Assembly: GCF_002078875.1 (NCBI RefSeq) | Contig: NC_034411.1 | Coordinates: forward strand, 5,607,180-5,671,179 | DNA length: 64,000 bases | From: Numida meleagris | Lineage: Eukaryota > Chordata > Aves > Galliformes > Numididae | Reading direction: 5' to 3' | Shown here: positions 41,101 through 56,100 of the stretch, one piece after another | Layout of the letters: every line of letters starts with the position of its first letter | How positions within the stretch are numbered: position 1 is the first letter of the stretch | The notes under the pieces: generated by a model | What the model saw: only the letters and a program-made list of their open reading frames with translations | Told to the model about the DNA's origin: nothing | Database searches by the model: none | Program-made: the position numbers and the translations under genes

Positions 41101-44100
41101 TGATCGAGGTGGGTGAAAAACCTACGACTTCACAGCACTTCAGCAGTTTTTATCATCTTCATCCCAGAAAGGTGAAAGATTAGGAGGCTTACAGTTACAG
41201 TTCCACAGCAGAGGTTTTTGACAAATGTAAGAAGCAAAGTTACAACAAGAAAAGGTATGCATACAACAGTCAAAGCTAACTTACGCATAATTCCTGTATG
41301 AGGTCTACACCTCTCGCATTTCCAGAACTAATCTTTCAAGAAATAGGAAATGATGCATAACTGCAGGAGAGGCACCCTGATGAAAACGTACAGAACGAAA
41401 GTGGGAGAACTCCCCAGTGGACAATGCTTGCTGGCTATTACCTATACTAGGGATCAGAAAAGAAAACCGTTCAGCAGCATCAGAAAGAAAAAGTGATCTC
41501 TTGCTAAACTGAAGGATATTGCTGACTTACAAAGGTGCAAGAAAAATTGGACAAAATGCGAGAAAAGGAAAGTAGGGAATGAATATGCAAGGGTATCTAT
41601 CACCTCTGGTTCCCTAACCCCAGGAACTGCACGCACAAAAAACATGGAAAGATTTCTGGTGGAAGGATTACTATCTAACTTGCCCTCTTTTATACTGCAA
41701 TAGTGGGCACTGTTGCCTGAATTACTTCACCTACAGGCCTATTTAATCCGATCCAGTATAATCTTTAACAGCTGCACAATAGATGAGAATGTTTGGAAGT
41801 CTGATTTGAAACCAGGTTTCCCAGCCTTTTAATAAAGTATTTTATCAGTAAATACATGAAGGAACACATGTTACCAACAAAAATTCTAAGTCTCTTTTGA
41901 ATCCCACTGATTTTTGCCTTTTAAAAATTCTTTGAGCAAAGAATTTTTTTGCTATTATGCATAAAAATCAACATAAAAAACACTTTACATTTGCTGCTTT
42001 AATACAATAAATGGTTTTTCCCCCTGTGTTCTGATGGATTAAGATCTTACTCCTTGAAACTGAAATGTGTGATAAGAAAATCACATAATGATTCATTATG
42101 TAGCATCTTCTGCTTTTAAAGTTACCTTTCAAGAGAGCGCTGCAGTGAAATGGCAAACATGACAGTAGCACTTCTGACTGAAGAGAAATGCCTCCTTTGC
42201 TGGCTACCTCCCTACCTTTGCAATTTGTGCACTCTCCTACTATTCTTGACATTTTGGACGACTTCCTTTACCTAGATCTTTCTTTTTCTTCTTAATTTCT
42301 CCAAGGTCTACTTTAACAACCACATAGATGATGCATTTTCATCTATATATATTTGTGCCTTTTAGTAACACAAAGCTTTCTGAATTTTCACACAAAGTGC
42401 AGCGGTAATACCAGCTCTACCTATACTCATAGCTTTATATTTCAAAGCCAAGGTACACTTCATGTCTAATTAACAGAAAAAAAAACAGGATCATTAACTT
42501 GCATTAGATAGTAAAAACCTGTGTCAAGCCTCTCACTGAACTCTGACTTAGTAGTACAATCAGTTTTTCATGTAAACTTTGTTAACCTGTAAACCCCTTC
42601 TGCACTGAGCTGCAGGTTGCCACCCTATCGTAAAGCTGAACAAGCTAAATTATAGATCACCAAGGTTTTGGAGAATAAACCCCAGGAATGATTTTGCTGA
42701 ACAAATTACTAGAGCTTCCATCAAACAATTGGAGTACACAAACTAAATTATTCTCCAATTTTCTATATTAATATATATTGCTTTGACATCCTAACTAAAT
42801 TATCAAATAATCAGGAACTGAAATCAACAAAACAGTATCTTATTATCATATGATCTATGTGTTCCAGAGAAGTTTAATTTATCTTTCAAATTGCAGAATT
42901 TTCCAGATTTGACACTGGGATATGTGATGCTTTTATTATTCCTATACCACCCTCTATGTAGCAGCACATTTACATGTTTAGCTGTGTTAATCAAATACTC
43001 TAGTGAAATATGAGTCCTTTCAATGAAAGTGAAAACAGACTGCTTTTCTATTATGCATGCCCTCCCTCCTCAGTTCTCTCTTTATGCAAAGAAATAGTTT
43101 CACCCACTTAGGGAAGACAAACCATCCTCCAGCATGCAATTACTTTCTTATGTAAGCTTTGAGGTTTTTTTGCAAATATATTAATTCCCTAAGGTATCGG
43201 TAGACAGTAACTATCCCTCATGAAAACATCTAATGAATTTACCTTGCATGCCTTGCAATTGTTAAAGCCTCAATGTCTCATGCAAACCCACTGAGCACTT
43301 CCGTTGTGTGCTCTCAGGTGAGCAATCTAACACTTGCAAAACACCAACCTGTTACCAAGTCAAAATCTGCATCACAGCTCTGACAAAAGCCAGTCGTGGA
43401 AACCCAAGTATGTAACAAGATCATCACTGTGGTATAAAACAGCTGTGGAGCATGGCCTAGGTCCATCTGCACATTTCTTTTACCTTACAAACACAAACTT
43501 TTGAACTTAATTTCCACTCAAAGACTATTCCCACTATTTGGATCTACAGTCCTAGTGTTTGGAGAGGTTTTTAATGGATTAAAAATAGCAGTATTTAAGA
43601 GGAATACACTGCAAATAGACTGGTGTTTCTATTTACAGAAATTGTCTTAATGATTGCAGGTTTCATTCTTCTGAAAGAAAAGTGCTACATAAACAGATGG
43701 ACTACTCTGAATTTTCAACTGCTTTGCATGCTAATTATTATAAAGAATGCATGGCCCACTATTAACGTTGCAGTCAATATTGCAAGATGAGATTACTAAA
43801 AATTAGTGAAATTGCCAGTTAACTCGAGAAACAAGAAAATTCATTTAATTCTGAAGTTTCAGGAATTTTGCTTCTGCTTTAAATGCTAGCAGTGTTCCTC
43901 CTATCTGAGAAAGGAAGAAATAAATGTGACCTCCTGTGTTGCCAGTGCAGTTCCCAAATAGCTTAATAAATCATTTGATGGATTCCAACTCAGGCTCTCA
44001 TCCTCTGCATAACTGAAATTGTTTTCACATATTTGGCCTGAACTTACTAATAGTCAGTTCATACTCCTGAATTTTGAATCACTATTGGCATTCAACTGAA

Positions 44101-47100
44101 ATAATTATTTTGCTTCTTGTGTATGTATTTATTGATATAATTACTGTCAGCATTTCTATCCCCTCTCCTCATTGCCATCTTAACAGGCCAAACTCTGAGC
44201 ACTCCTTTCATCAAACCAGCCTGGCCACAACGTAGTGTTTAATGCTTCCTCTCTCTGCAACTCCCATCTGCACTCATCCTCCTTGACCTAGATCACAGAA
44301 TATCCTGAGTTGGAAAGGACCCACAAGGATCACTGAGCCCAACCTCTGGCCCCACACAGCACCCCCAAGCCCAATGTCTGAGAGCGGTGTCCCAGCGCTC
44401 CCTGAGCTCCGGCATCGGGGCCGTGCCCACTGCCCTGGGCAGCCTGTGCCATGCCCACCGCCCTGTGGGGCAGAGCCTTTCCCTCACCCCCACCTGCCCC
44501 TCCCCTGACACAGCTCCATGCTGTTCCCTTGGGCCCTGTAGCTGTCCCCAGAGAGCAGAGCCCCACGCTGCCCTCCGCTCCCTGTGAGGAGCTGCAGCCG
44601 CCATCAGGCCTCCCCTCAGCTCCTCTGCTTTGTGCTGAGCAAACCCAACTCAGGGACCTCAGCCATTCTTCATGCAGACCCTTTTCCATCTTTGCACTCC
44701 TCCTTGGGATGCTCTCTATAGTTTTACACCCTTCTCATGCTGTAGCACCCAGACAGCAGGCAGTGTTGGCGGTGAGGCCACGCAGCACAGAGCAGAGGGG
44801 ACAGCCGCTCCCCTCACCCCCTGGCAGCGCAGGGCCTGGCTGGCTCAAGTTCAACTTGTTGTAAGCCAGAACTCCCAGATCACTTTCTGCAGGGCTGCTC
44901 TCCACCCTCTCATCCCCAGGTCTGAGAAATGACTTACTGAGAGTGTTCCCAATGTATTTACAGTTTTCCTTGTGTCAGACATCCTTATTTTCTTCTCACA
45001 ACACAAAACATCTATGCGATCCTTCCAAGCTCTCATCCGTCTTTCACGCTGGCATACTACCTTATGACAGTGAAGTCTCAACCACCCTCCTCCCCATTCC
45101 ATGGGGCTTTAAAATCATATCAGTCTCCGGGCTTCTGTACTTCAAACTATCTGCCATCAATCTCCTTTCTATTATTCTAATTCTGAGTCATCCTATCCTC
45201 TGTGAGATGCTCTGCTTGAAAAATGATGTCTCTCCATTTTATTATCAGTAAACTTCACCAGTTAATACACCTAAGGAAAAGATTAAAGATGGTCAGGCCT
45301 AACAATGAGCTCCTACTACCAGCTTCCCTCCCTCCTAATATTTCCTCACATCCTCTCTACAACTACTTTTTATTTAGGTTCTAATCACCACACTAGTGAA
45401 ATAGGGGTCCCAGGGTCAGATGGCTTTACTGACATCAGTAAACTACAGCTGTTCCTAGCACGGATCACTGATGGACCAGAACACAGACAGAATTCAGCAC
45501 GTACTGAGTGGGCAAAGCACTAACAACAAGGTCTGGAATTGACCGTAGGACCACAGACAACACTGTAAATATTAACTAAAAAGGAAACAATTCTTTAAAA
45601 AATGTTAATTTAGAAACAATGGATTTACAATTACGCTTGTTCCAACTCTAAGACATATGGCAGAGTAAGTATTCAGTTTTAAAGAAGTTTTCGTAAAAAA
45701 AGCATTTCTTAAAATTAGTCTCCTCACTAACCTTGCCAATGTAACCCATTTAGGAAGCAACATTAGTCGAGGTTTTGAGTCCCTCCACAATTTACTTCAG
45801 CATAATGAATGTAGGTCAGAGCAGCAGTTCTGAATTTAACATTTGATTTAGCTTTGAATGTTTAGCTCCACTAGGTAGCATTTTAACAGCCTTTTTCTTT
45901 CGTTCCATTTTGAGAACAGAGTTTATAATGACTTTTCTGATAGTTGATGAAGGTATTATCACCTTACTTTTTTCCCCAGAAATAACGTGCTGGTTTTTAC
46001 TAGGTCAATGACAGCAAATACAAGTTGTCACTTTACGAGCAGTTTTTAATGCAAATTAAAGGACTATTAAAAGGTCAGAAATTGCAAAAGATGTATTCTT
46101 TTTGATCTCAAGTCAAACCTTTGAGGATGCTACAAAAAGACAGAGTAAAGTGCCCTTTAAAAATCATCAATTTTATTTTGTGTACCTTAAGCATAAAATA
46201 GTTGGTGCTTTAAGCTGACAAATGTCATTAGTAATTAGTTACACATAGTAAAATCACTACGATTGTTGATACTCTTCTTTTGAAAATCTAGTGAAGTCAT
46301 TTGGGAGAACTAAGCTTTTCTTAGCAACTACACTTATCTTTGCCTAATTCAAATTCCAGTGAAATAAACCCTACCTAAATGAGAATACACATTCTACCAC
46401 TGAATGCATACTAAGCTCTGTATACGAACATATAAATATATATAAACTCTATTCATACACATAGCATACTGCCAATTGAATTGATTGCACAACTACTGAA
46501 TGCCAGAAGAGATGAGACACACAAAATGCCTATGCCTATTAATTACAGTTAAAGAAACTACAGTTTGTTTCAAGATTTTAAAAACAAAATACAAATGAAT
46601 GACTTATTCCAGTTTGCAACAGCCTAATATAGTCATTTAACTGCTTTTAAAGGAACAGCATGAGAGGACACCAAATGCTTCAAATGTAAATACAGTATAA
46701 GGATTTCCATTATTGTCATCCTCTTTGCACTCTCAGGAAAACCTCCATGGGCCTACTTTTTGCCAGGCAATATGAAGTAATAAAAAAGAAAGTCATGTTC
46801 ACCAAAGGAGGCATGACATTAGCTACGTTTACATACTGTAATAAATAAAGCTAGTCTTCCTTCTACAGTCGCAAAGCTTTATGTTATTTTTATAACTGTA
46901 CTGAGATTTCCAGAGCACAAATGCTGCATAACGTGGCAGCCTTGCTCCTCATGTGAATTCTCAGTGACTTCTGGCAGATGTCAACTGCACCTCAAAAATG
47001 ATACATCTACTGGGAAGTAATTCATGCTATTATGTAAATGAGCTCAAAATAAAAGATTATGCACTGGTACAGAATACGATGTAGCACTTTTCAGTAACTT

Positions 47101-50100
47101 TAATGACTGGCAAGTAAATATCACAAACCACAAGGAATGGAGGCTAAGTCTACTGCATAAGCCTAAACCTTTGAGATAGCCCAGACACTAAGACTTTCAT
47201 ATTTTCAGAAATTAAATCAGACCTCCTTGATTAATTAACTATTTATACAAAAAGAGGTGTTTGAAATATTCGTTTGAATGCTTCATTCACATAGACAGTT
47301 GGACTGGGGAAACGTGTCTCCACTGACTGAAACCAGAGGAAGAAATAATGGGAATCTGGTGATGTGATAATATAAAGACTGCGTAAATAGAGGTAAAGGG
47401 GGGGGGGAGAGGTGACTGCAGATTAAACATACGCATTTCAGCTGTCCAGAAGTGTAACACTGTATTTACCACATTATCAGCTGCATTTGTCAATGAAAAA
47501 TAAGCCAATATTAAGTAGGTTTATGTAAACAAAAAGACATACGGATGTGCACTTTCTCTATAGGAGCATACTAACTAATCAAAGGAACACCAGAAAACTG
47601 GAACCATACTCTCTTCTTTCTTACTCATCTTAGTACAGTTAATTCTTTGTTATACAACAAAGAAATTAGGCAATCACTCTGCGTAAGCGTACTTTATTTT
47701 TTTTCCCTAAAATTCTGAGCATCCCTGCAGCACATAATTGGTAAATTAATTAACATTGCAGAGGAATTGCCACATCAGTATTCCAAACCCTGGTTTTCTC
47801 AGAGTTCCCATTAAAGAGCCGTCACCACAGAAGCTGCAGAAGCACAAGTGACAGGTGGGGATCCCACTGGAAAAAAAAAAGCATCTAAGGACATGTCATC
47901 CCTTCATGCAAAACATAATCCACAATTAGATATCCTGGTTCTTTTTAAAGCTTCAGGACAGCTTAACCTACTCCTTAGAGCAATCAAGCTTCCCATCACA
48001 ACTAGGATATGAAAGTTTGAATTGTTACCCTTAATCAGAAATTCTTCTATTCATCTTCAGAACAAACATCCCAACATCCAACTGAAAAACAGCAAAGACC
48101 AAAAAAGATGTCATCAAAAAGATGACATCTTCTTGAGCTGCGTCAGTATCCTTCTTTCCCTAACATTACCTTATCAAAACAAACTAAACGTACAACTAAT
48201 GATTTGAAGATCTGCTCATGCAGGTTGATACTTTTTAAACAGAAACGTGTTGCATGGAAAAAGCGAAGTCGGAATGAAAAAAATCAGAATAAATCCTTCA
48301 GCAGCAGTCCAGATGCTGCAAACTAGATTTCTCAAGAAATTAAACGTAAATATTTAACAGGAAGCTTTACAGAAGTTGGTATTTTTAAAACAGATGAAGT
48401 TCTTAACTGGTCTGTTGTGGACTGGTTACTCTTAATTATGTCTTTTGACTTTAACTAAGAGTAAAAACTCTAGATGTAGAAGAACAGTGACACACTGGAA
48501 AAGGCTGCCCAGGGTGGTGCTGGAGTCACTGTCCCTACAGGTGTTCAAGAAAAGGGTAGGTGTCACATTGAGTGACATGGTTTATTGGGCTCAGTGGCGA
48601 TGGGTTGATGGTTGGATTAGATGATCTTAGCAGTCTTTTCCAACCTCAGAGATTCCGTGATCCTACGATGAGAGAAGCAAAGAATAGGAGGAGGAAGGAA
48701 TGATTTTAACACACTGCGAAAGCTGCTTTGGGATTACTAGAAGTAATTGCTAAAAAGACAGGGGGAGAAGCAGACCTGACTATTTAACTTAAGTTTTAGA
48801 TTGGAACTGTTTACAGACACTCTCCTTGCTCAGCAATCTGGCTTACTTACAAAACACTTGCCACAGAGTTCAGCCAATGCAAAACACTGTGGGTTTAAAA
48901 ATAATTAAAAATCTGTTTCAAGAGAACAACTGAAAGATTTGAGATTCCTAATGAAGTGACATCCTACGCATTAATTAGGAAAATATGTTTTTTGTATTGT
49001 ATCAGTGAAATTGTCTGAGTCATTAGTGGGTGTCTGTTAAGTGAGCTTCTTCTTTATTCCACAAAGTTATACATACAATATCAAATGTCTCTCCTGTGTT
49101 TATACTATGTTCAGCATGACGCAGATTCAGCTTCTGGAATAAAAATAAATAAATACTAATTCCTTACCACAGAAGTAGATGCTATTTGGAAGGCTAAGGG
49201 AAGAAATGAAGAAATAAGGACAATACTGTCTTTGATGAGGTATCACTGATGTGGAGGAGTCCAACTAACTATGTTTTGTGCTATCCTATAACTTCAATAA
49301 AATGGTTTTCAAAAGGAAGGGCGTATTCCTTAATTTAAAAGCAAGAGATTAACTACTGATATAATCATCAATTATGAAAGTAACATTGGCTCCTTCATGC
49401 ACACCCATAGTAAATAAGGCACAAATTCCCACCAAACATGGTCGCTCTGGTCAACGTGACAAAAAAATGTAACACCATCGCACTGGCTACCAGAATCAGT
49501 TTCAAACAATTAGTACAGTGCAGACACTTCAGTCTTAAAAGAGGAAGAAAATTCTACTACCCAAAGCCACAAAGAAAACCGCGACTAAGAGGAAACTCTC
49601 CAATCAGATCTTTGACTGTCTCCTACAGCTTTAGACCACACCACTCTCATCAATCAAGAAAGCCCATAAAAGAGTCTGTAACAACCAAGATCAGAAAACT
49701 GTTCTGTTGCAAATAGCTTAGTGTTAAAGCGCAGGTGCTCCAGCAGCAGCCCACACAGGCATCGAGAGCTGTCTACATATCAATTAAAAACGCAGATGCA
49801 GGATGCAGAACTGCTCAAATGAGCAACTGCTAACATAGGGAAGCTAAAATTAACACAATACCTTCACTGGTTTTCCATAAAGAATAAGAGATTTTTAAGA
49901 CTGATAACACGAGCAGTTATCGGTCTCCTAAGGCCATCATACCTTTTCCATTTCTCATTGATTCTTTTTCCCTACTCATGTGCTGTGCTCACCATGAAAA
50001 TGCAGCTGTCTCCTAACACACAAACACCCTATTATTGTAGTAGCACCCAAATGTAACACTATATTTAAATGTGTTCCAAGTATTTCCATCAGAAGCCTTG

Positions 50101-53100
50101 GTAGATTCAAAGTAATTTTTCAGGAAGCTTGGCCTTCATCCTGGAACTACAAGGACAAATTGAACAGGTTGAAGTCTCTGCTCCCCTACACTTTAGACCT
50201 CGCAAAGATAGAACTGCTATTGACACGAGAGGAAAAAAAAAATCCCTGAATAGAATTGCAGGATTTTGCTAATTCTAAGTATAGATGCCCGCTTGGCTGC
50301 TTAAGCTTCCTGGACACTCGTCTGTAAAATCCTGTTTTCCAGTGGCTTATAAAACTTCAACCATCAAAGCTGCCACTTTCCACGCTGGAACATCTGCTGC
50401 AGGCTGGTTTGTGCCCTCATCAGCTTGAGTTTAAGGGAAAACTATTCTTCTGTTTCAACAAATGAGGCACACGGAGTATGCTGCAGGTAAGCTATGACTG
50501 CAGCAGGGCAGGCTTCACCTCTTCACAACCTTCTATCTGTGACTGCACTAAGTATATATCATTGTCAAAAGAAAAATAAATCTACAACTTTCAACACTGA
50601 CGTTAACAGCAGAGAACGAGACTTTTTTTTTGCCATTGGTGATCCTTCCTAGCAGGAGGTACTGTACCTTCCAGCTAAGAGACAGCAACTCTGCTCTCAA
50701 TATTCTCTATGCTGGTACCTAAAAAAGGGAAAGAGCCTGGCTGGAGAAGAAAGAAACAGGCGATCTTAATTCATCCTCTTCTCCCATATGCATTATGATA
50801 CAGTCTTTAATTACATGATCATATATTGTCTACAGGATCTGTGAATAATTCATTCTACAGATTGTACTCTGGGAATGAATCAAGAGAATGCAGGGAACTA
50901 GACTTTTATCCACAGGACTCCTTCTTCATTTGTTGCTCAAGCTGGATGATGAATGAGTCCTGGAATTGTAAAGGAAAAAAGACTAGTCTTCTAGCTAATG
51001 CATTTATTTATTTTAAAAACTATTTTGTTGACTGTGTTTCTTGAGGGATGAGAGAATTAACGAAGCATTACACTCCTCTGGAATTCTGCTTTGTTTATCT
51101 ACCGAGAAGATCATCCTTACTTCCACAGATTACTTTAAGTCTGCTAGTACCCTAGCACAGCTAAAACGTCCCACTCTCTGCTGAAAGAACCTGAGGAAAA
51201 GAGTAGGACTACGCACAACATTATCCATTAACTACCAAGAATTAAAAGTGGACTTCTGGACTAGCAATGCAATAGCAACAATTTTTGCAGAAGCAGCAGC
51301 TTGGTTGCCAAAGAGTTCTCATCCCTCACAACCCAGCTACTGAAGTATACAATACATGAAACTGAAGAGAAGCATGGCAGAAAAATGAACCTGTTCCCTC
51401 CTTTAAGAAGAGGGTCAGATTGCAACAGCAGCAGATTTCTGTGTTTGAGACATCTCGGTGGATTTCATTAAGATATAGTTTTGTAGTTGCGAAGAAGAAC
51501 AAAGAACGGTCATCACACTAATGGCACTTCTACAACAGTAAGACTGTATAAATCAACACTATGTTCAGTTGCCAACTAAGACATTAAACTGGGTGCACAA
51601 CAGTACTACACATTCAAAGCTATCGGAATTGTGTAGTAATAAACTCCTAAATACAAAAAACCAGCAGAATAAAACGCTTCTTGTATTTCCTATCAAACAC
51701 ACATTTCCATACAACTGTTTGAAACAGTTCTGTGAAAGTCTCAGACAAATTTGCTTTTTTCTTCTAAGATCATGATGTGAGAATGTTTCTTTACCCTCCC
51801 ATAACCCAGCCCAACAAGGACTTCACATTCTATCACTGCTCCTTCTCATTAGTTCATTGCTGATCCTTTAGAAGAAACAGCTTTCAGAGTTTATTTCTTC
51901 TTGTCTTTTTTCTACAGGCTAAATCAGGAGCTTCCTCTGCTTTCAATTTAGCTCTCCTTCCTGCCTCAAGAAAATTAATAGAAAAGCAGACCAAATGCCC
52001 AGGAGGAATTGTTGAACAAGTGGCATCTGAGCTGCAGAAAGAATTTCAAAAGCTACTCTTTCTGTCCGACTCCCTCTCATTTGAAAACAGCCTACGAGCC
52101 CTAGGGATGGATTAAAGCTAAATGTGGCCTGGATAATCTACAAATGCAGGGCCTCAGTTGTATGGAGAAGGATGGAAGCAAAATACTTGGGAGTATGGTT
52201 ATTCCTAGAAACCAGAGGGCCTCTATTGGAATGCACAGTCAGGATCAACCAAACTATTCAATTCTGTCTTAATCCACGGCTGGTGAGCTCAGAATCTACA
52301 GCCCCCAACTGTGCTTCTCTGATGGTCCAGGTGGTTTCAAGTGGGAAGAAATGGCCTAAAACTGAAATAAAAAAAACAATCAGTAGCATTAGGCATCCCT
52401 TGATTGCAACTTTCTAGTTGAAACTGAAAATTCAAAGTGGTCAGACCACCGCAGAGGCATAGCAAGCAGCTAAAGAGGCTACAAGAGAGAAAGGAGGTTT
52501 CTCAATAAGATGAACACAGGTGGCAGACACAGACTTGAAATCAGACATCTATTTCTTTTGAAATCTACTTTTGACTGCTGCACTCAGTGTTCCCCAGGTG
52601 GCTGGGACATTTTCAATAGTGTTTCTATTAGGAAAAGAGCTACAGTAGATCAGTAGCACTAGTTCCCAATTTAGTACTTTTTTTTTCCCCTTTCTCTTAC
52701 AACAGCAAGTCAATGTTGCTGTGGGCAAAGTACTAAAAAGAAAAAATAAAGTCACCGGTGAGCAATGAAAGCTACTATCTTAAAGAAAAAGCAACGTCTA
52801 TCTCAAGGCAATTGTATATTCCTTTTAAAAGTTTTTAGTTTTTTCTTTTATAGAATTTTCTATTTTCTTCTTTCTCAGTCTATACTAACCTACCTGCATG
52901 TATCAGACTTAAGGAAGGGAGGTGATCAAGTAAAGTAGTAATCATCATTCAATAATGGCATCTGATCAGCAATATAGCATCAAAAACAATGTCTACTTAA
53001 GGCAGGAAAAAAAAAAATTATGTTTGGATGATCTCCATCCAAACTCAAATACCAAAGCAGAAATCTGTGTGCTGACTAAGAGCATAAAGATCCTGGCAGG

Positions 53101-56100
53101 TAAATATATTCACTTTGCCACACTGAGAGAAAAAAAGAAGTGTTGTTCTTCTGTGAACCAAGTCCCAGGGAACAAAAAGCCCATATGACTTTGAGGACTA
53201 CAACCACTGCCAGTAACTGCTACATTTTAGAAATAAGTAAACAAAAACAAACCTAGCACTGGGCTAGGGATCAGAAAACAAATGCTAGTCAAAGTGACAG
53301 CTAAACCAGCTATTATATACCGTGACTCCAGGAACAGGAGTGGTACTTAAATGCCATACAAGGACTGAGAACTATAAACATTTCCTTGTTGTCAAACGAC
53401 TTTCTGTAAAAAAGAAATACAAAAATTACTAACTTAATTAAATGAAACAATTATCTGTTGCTTTTTGTTGTTTTTTGGGTTTTTTTTTTTTTCCAACTGC
53501 AAGGTCCATTAAAAGAGAAAGAAAATAGATTAAGTGTCCTGCATCTATGTCCACAGTATATTTACCTGGTCAAATAAGAGACACCATCTCTCCCAGGACC
53601 TGCTCTTCCATATCCCTAAAATATCAGAGCTTTCAAGTTGAGAAAATAAATATATTTTTAAGGCTTTAACTGAAGTAATTTGTCAAACATTCTAGATATA
53701 CAGTAATTTGAAAAAGATACTGACAAATAACTGTGATAATCTTGAATGTGCACAATCACTTTACCCATCATCCCACCTGTGAATTGTTGTTCAGAAACAT
53801 TTCTGTCAAAACAGTTTCTCAAGTTCTTCAGGACTTGCTCCTAAACCAGTGTTTTGGCATTCTAATAATCTTATTTTAGTATTTCAGCAATGAAAGTCAA
53901 GATACTGCAAATCATTCTGCCTTAAAATATCTGAATTAAATCTGAATTAAACCTGAATTAAGCATCCAGAAGCAGTTGATTTTTGTATCTGTAGTGACAT
54001 CTAGTGTAAGAAATCAGAACCACATTTAACAGGCTTCTAGAGGAAGAGAATCTATCGTTTCCTAAGTGATTTCTGACTGAGAAAGACAGACATGAAAAAC
54101 TAACATCAACTCTTTTTAGCCCTTCTTAATATCTTGTCCTCTTCACAGCCTTCAAGGCCAGCTGAAGGGAACCATATCAGGCATAATGTAAGAGGCTATT
54201 TAATGCAAATGTGCATTCATACCTTTCCACACAAAACCAGCTTGAGGTATGTACATGCATCATGTAATTGCTGGGTAGAGAGGATGCTCTGAGAAAATAA
54301 CCAACCTCAGAATTAGAGCTGGCATCCCACTTGTTCCATCAGCTTTTCAAAACAGAAAAAGAAATTCAGGAATAGCATGACTTAAATGCTTCACAGACAC
54401 TCAATCCTGCTCTAATGTTGCAGTGATACTAAAGCCTTGTCCTTAAAAGCTCCAGCAGGAGTCATAGTTTGTAAAAATGAAATAAAAACTGAAAGCATGC
54501 TGAGTCTAGTATAGATGACAAATACAAGTTATACAATAACAAAGAAAATTTCCTTAAATAAAGTACAGATTTAAGTCTCATTGAAACTACACAGTTACGC
54601 TTTAGGCCCGGCCAAAATTACACATTCTAACCAAAATGCAACACCAACGTGTCTAACTAGCAACAATTTACAAAAATTATTCACTTGCCGCAATGTGAAA
54701 AATCCTGAACAAGTGTTATTCCTGCCAAACATACAAACAAACACATATGCCAAAGCTGAAAATGAACATTTTAAATACAGCACCATGCATACATCAGTTT
54801 GCATATAAATTCACACCACTCCTGTAACTTTTTTTTTTTCCCATTGGCCAATAATACCGTTTTTTTAGGGCCTGTGTTTCAGAGGCACACATCCAAGAAG
54901 CCTCGGTCACATTTAGATTCTGAGGGCAGGATTAAATCATACACTTGTGTCTTTTGTGAAAACTTGCATAACATACCAGCAGGTACTGGAAGATTGTAAA
55001 ATAATTGAGGTGATACGAATGATTACAAATATCTGTTGTTTTTGTCATAATTTTTATATACCCATACTCACATGTGTGTGGAATGAATAAATATTCAGTA
55101 TATATTCAACTACTCTTTAGTTATCTAGGAAAACTGTGTTATGCATTACGTTCCTAATGTTGGTTTTACCAGTTGCAAAAGTAATTAATGAGGGAAGTGT
55201 TATAACTACTGAAGCACACTGTGAGCCATGAACTATCATTAACCAGGGATGTTCAAGTACTTGAAGAAAAATAAATAAAAATCTAGAGTTTGTTCTTCAC
55301 GAACCCAAAACTCGCACAACTTCTCCACTTCGTAATCAAGTGCATTTAGACAGGAGGATTTCATGTGAAAGGCACAGATATTAATTGAGAGCCCTTTCCA
55401 CTTGAGGACCGAGCATGTTCAAACAGGGGAGAAGTCCTTCAATTTGTGTTCTATCCCTGCCTGCTGCCTCTTCCATTGTAAGAGTCACTGTAGAGAAAGA
55501 TGGAGCTGAGAAAGACGTCAGTGAGGATAAAGATGAGCAGACGTATTAAGTCAGAACAGACAAGATTTAGGTTAACACGACTAAACTGCTGGAGTGAGTA
55601 AAGCACAGAAATAAGCTGTGTTGTTACTGCAGGTCAATTCAAGGAAAAGGAAAGAATGCAGAAAACAAACGCTCAAAGGGCAAAGTGCTGAGGTAGAATA
55701 CAAAACAAGTGAGAAGAGGGAAAGGACCCCAAACAGTCAAGGTTAATATAAACTAACAAAACGGCATAAAACAGGAAATGGTGATGTATGTCTAGCCTTA
55801 TAGGCAAGAGAATGGAGATAAATGCGCTTAAATATCTCCCAGCAGCTGGGGTTAAAAAATATATATTATCTGAATGTGCAAGTAAGTGCCAACTAATGTA
55901 GAATTTATATAGAGCACAATGGACTGCTCTTGACAGAGTTTACTTCAGTATGTAAGCCAGCATGGAAAGGAAATGATTAAAGTCCAAATCTATTTGCTTC
56001 TGCCACCCTAATCTGCACTTTATCCAGAGGAACACAATTACTTTCAGCTTTGGTTTCCCAGTGTCTTTGCTGGATGTAGCCACAATTCCTAAAGAAAGGA

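Noticed and set aside
40723..41183. Two overlapping plus-strand frames of 110 and 91 codons
   Set aside because: No recognisable motifs, no splice or promoter context, and different frames overlap.
44293..44864. Open frames up to 137 codons on both strands in GC-rich DNA
   Set aside because: The region is a reverse-oriented CR1 3' end; the frames follow from high GC.
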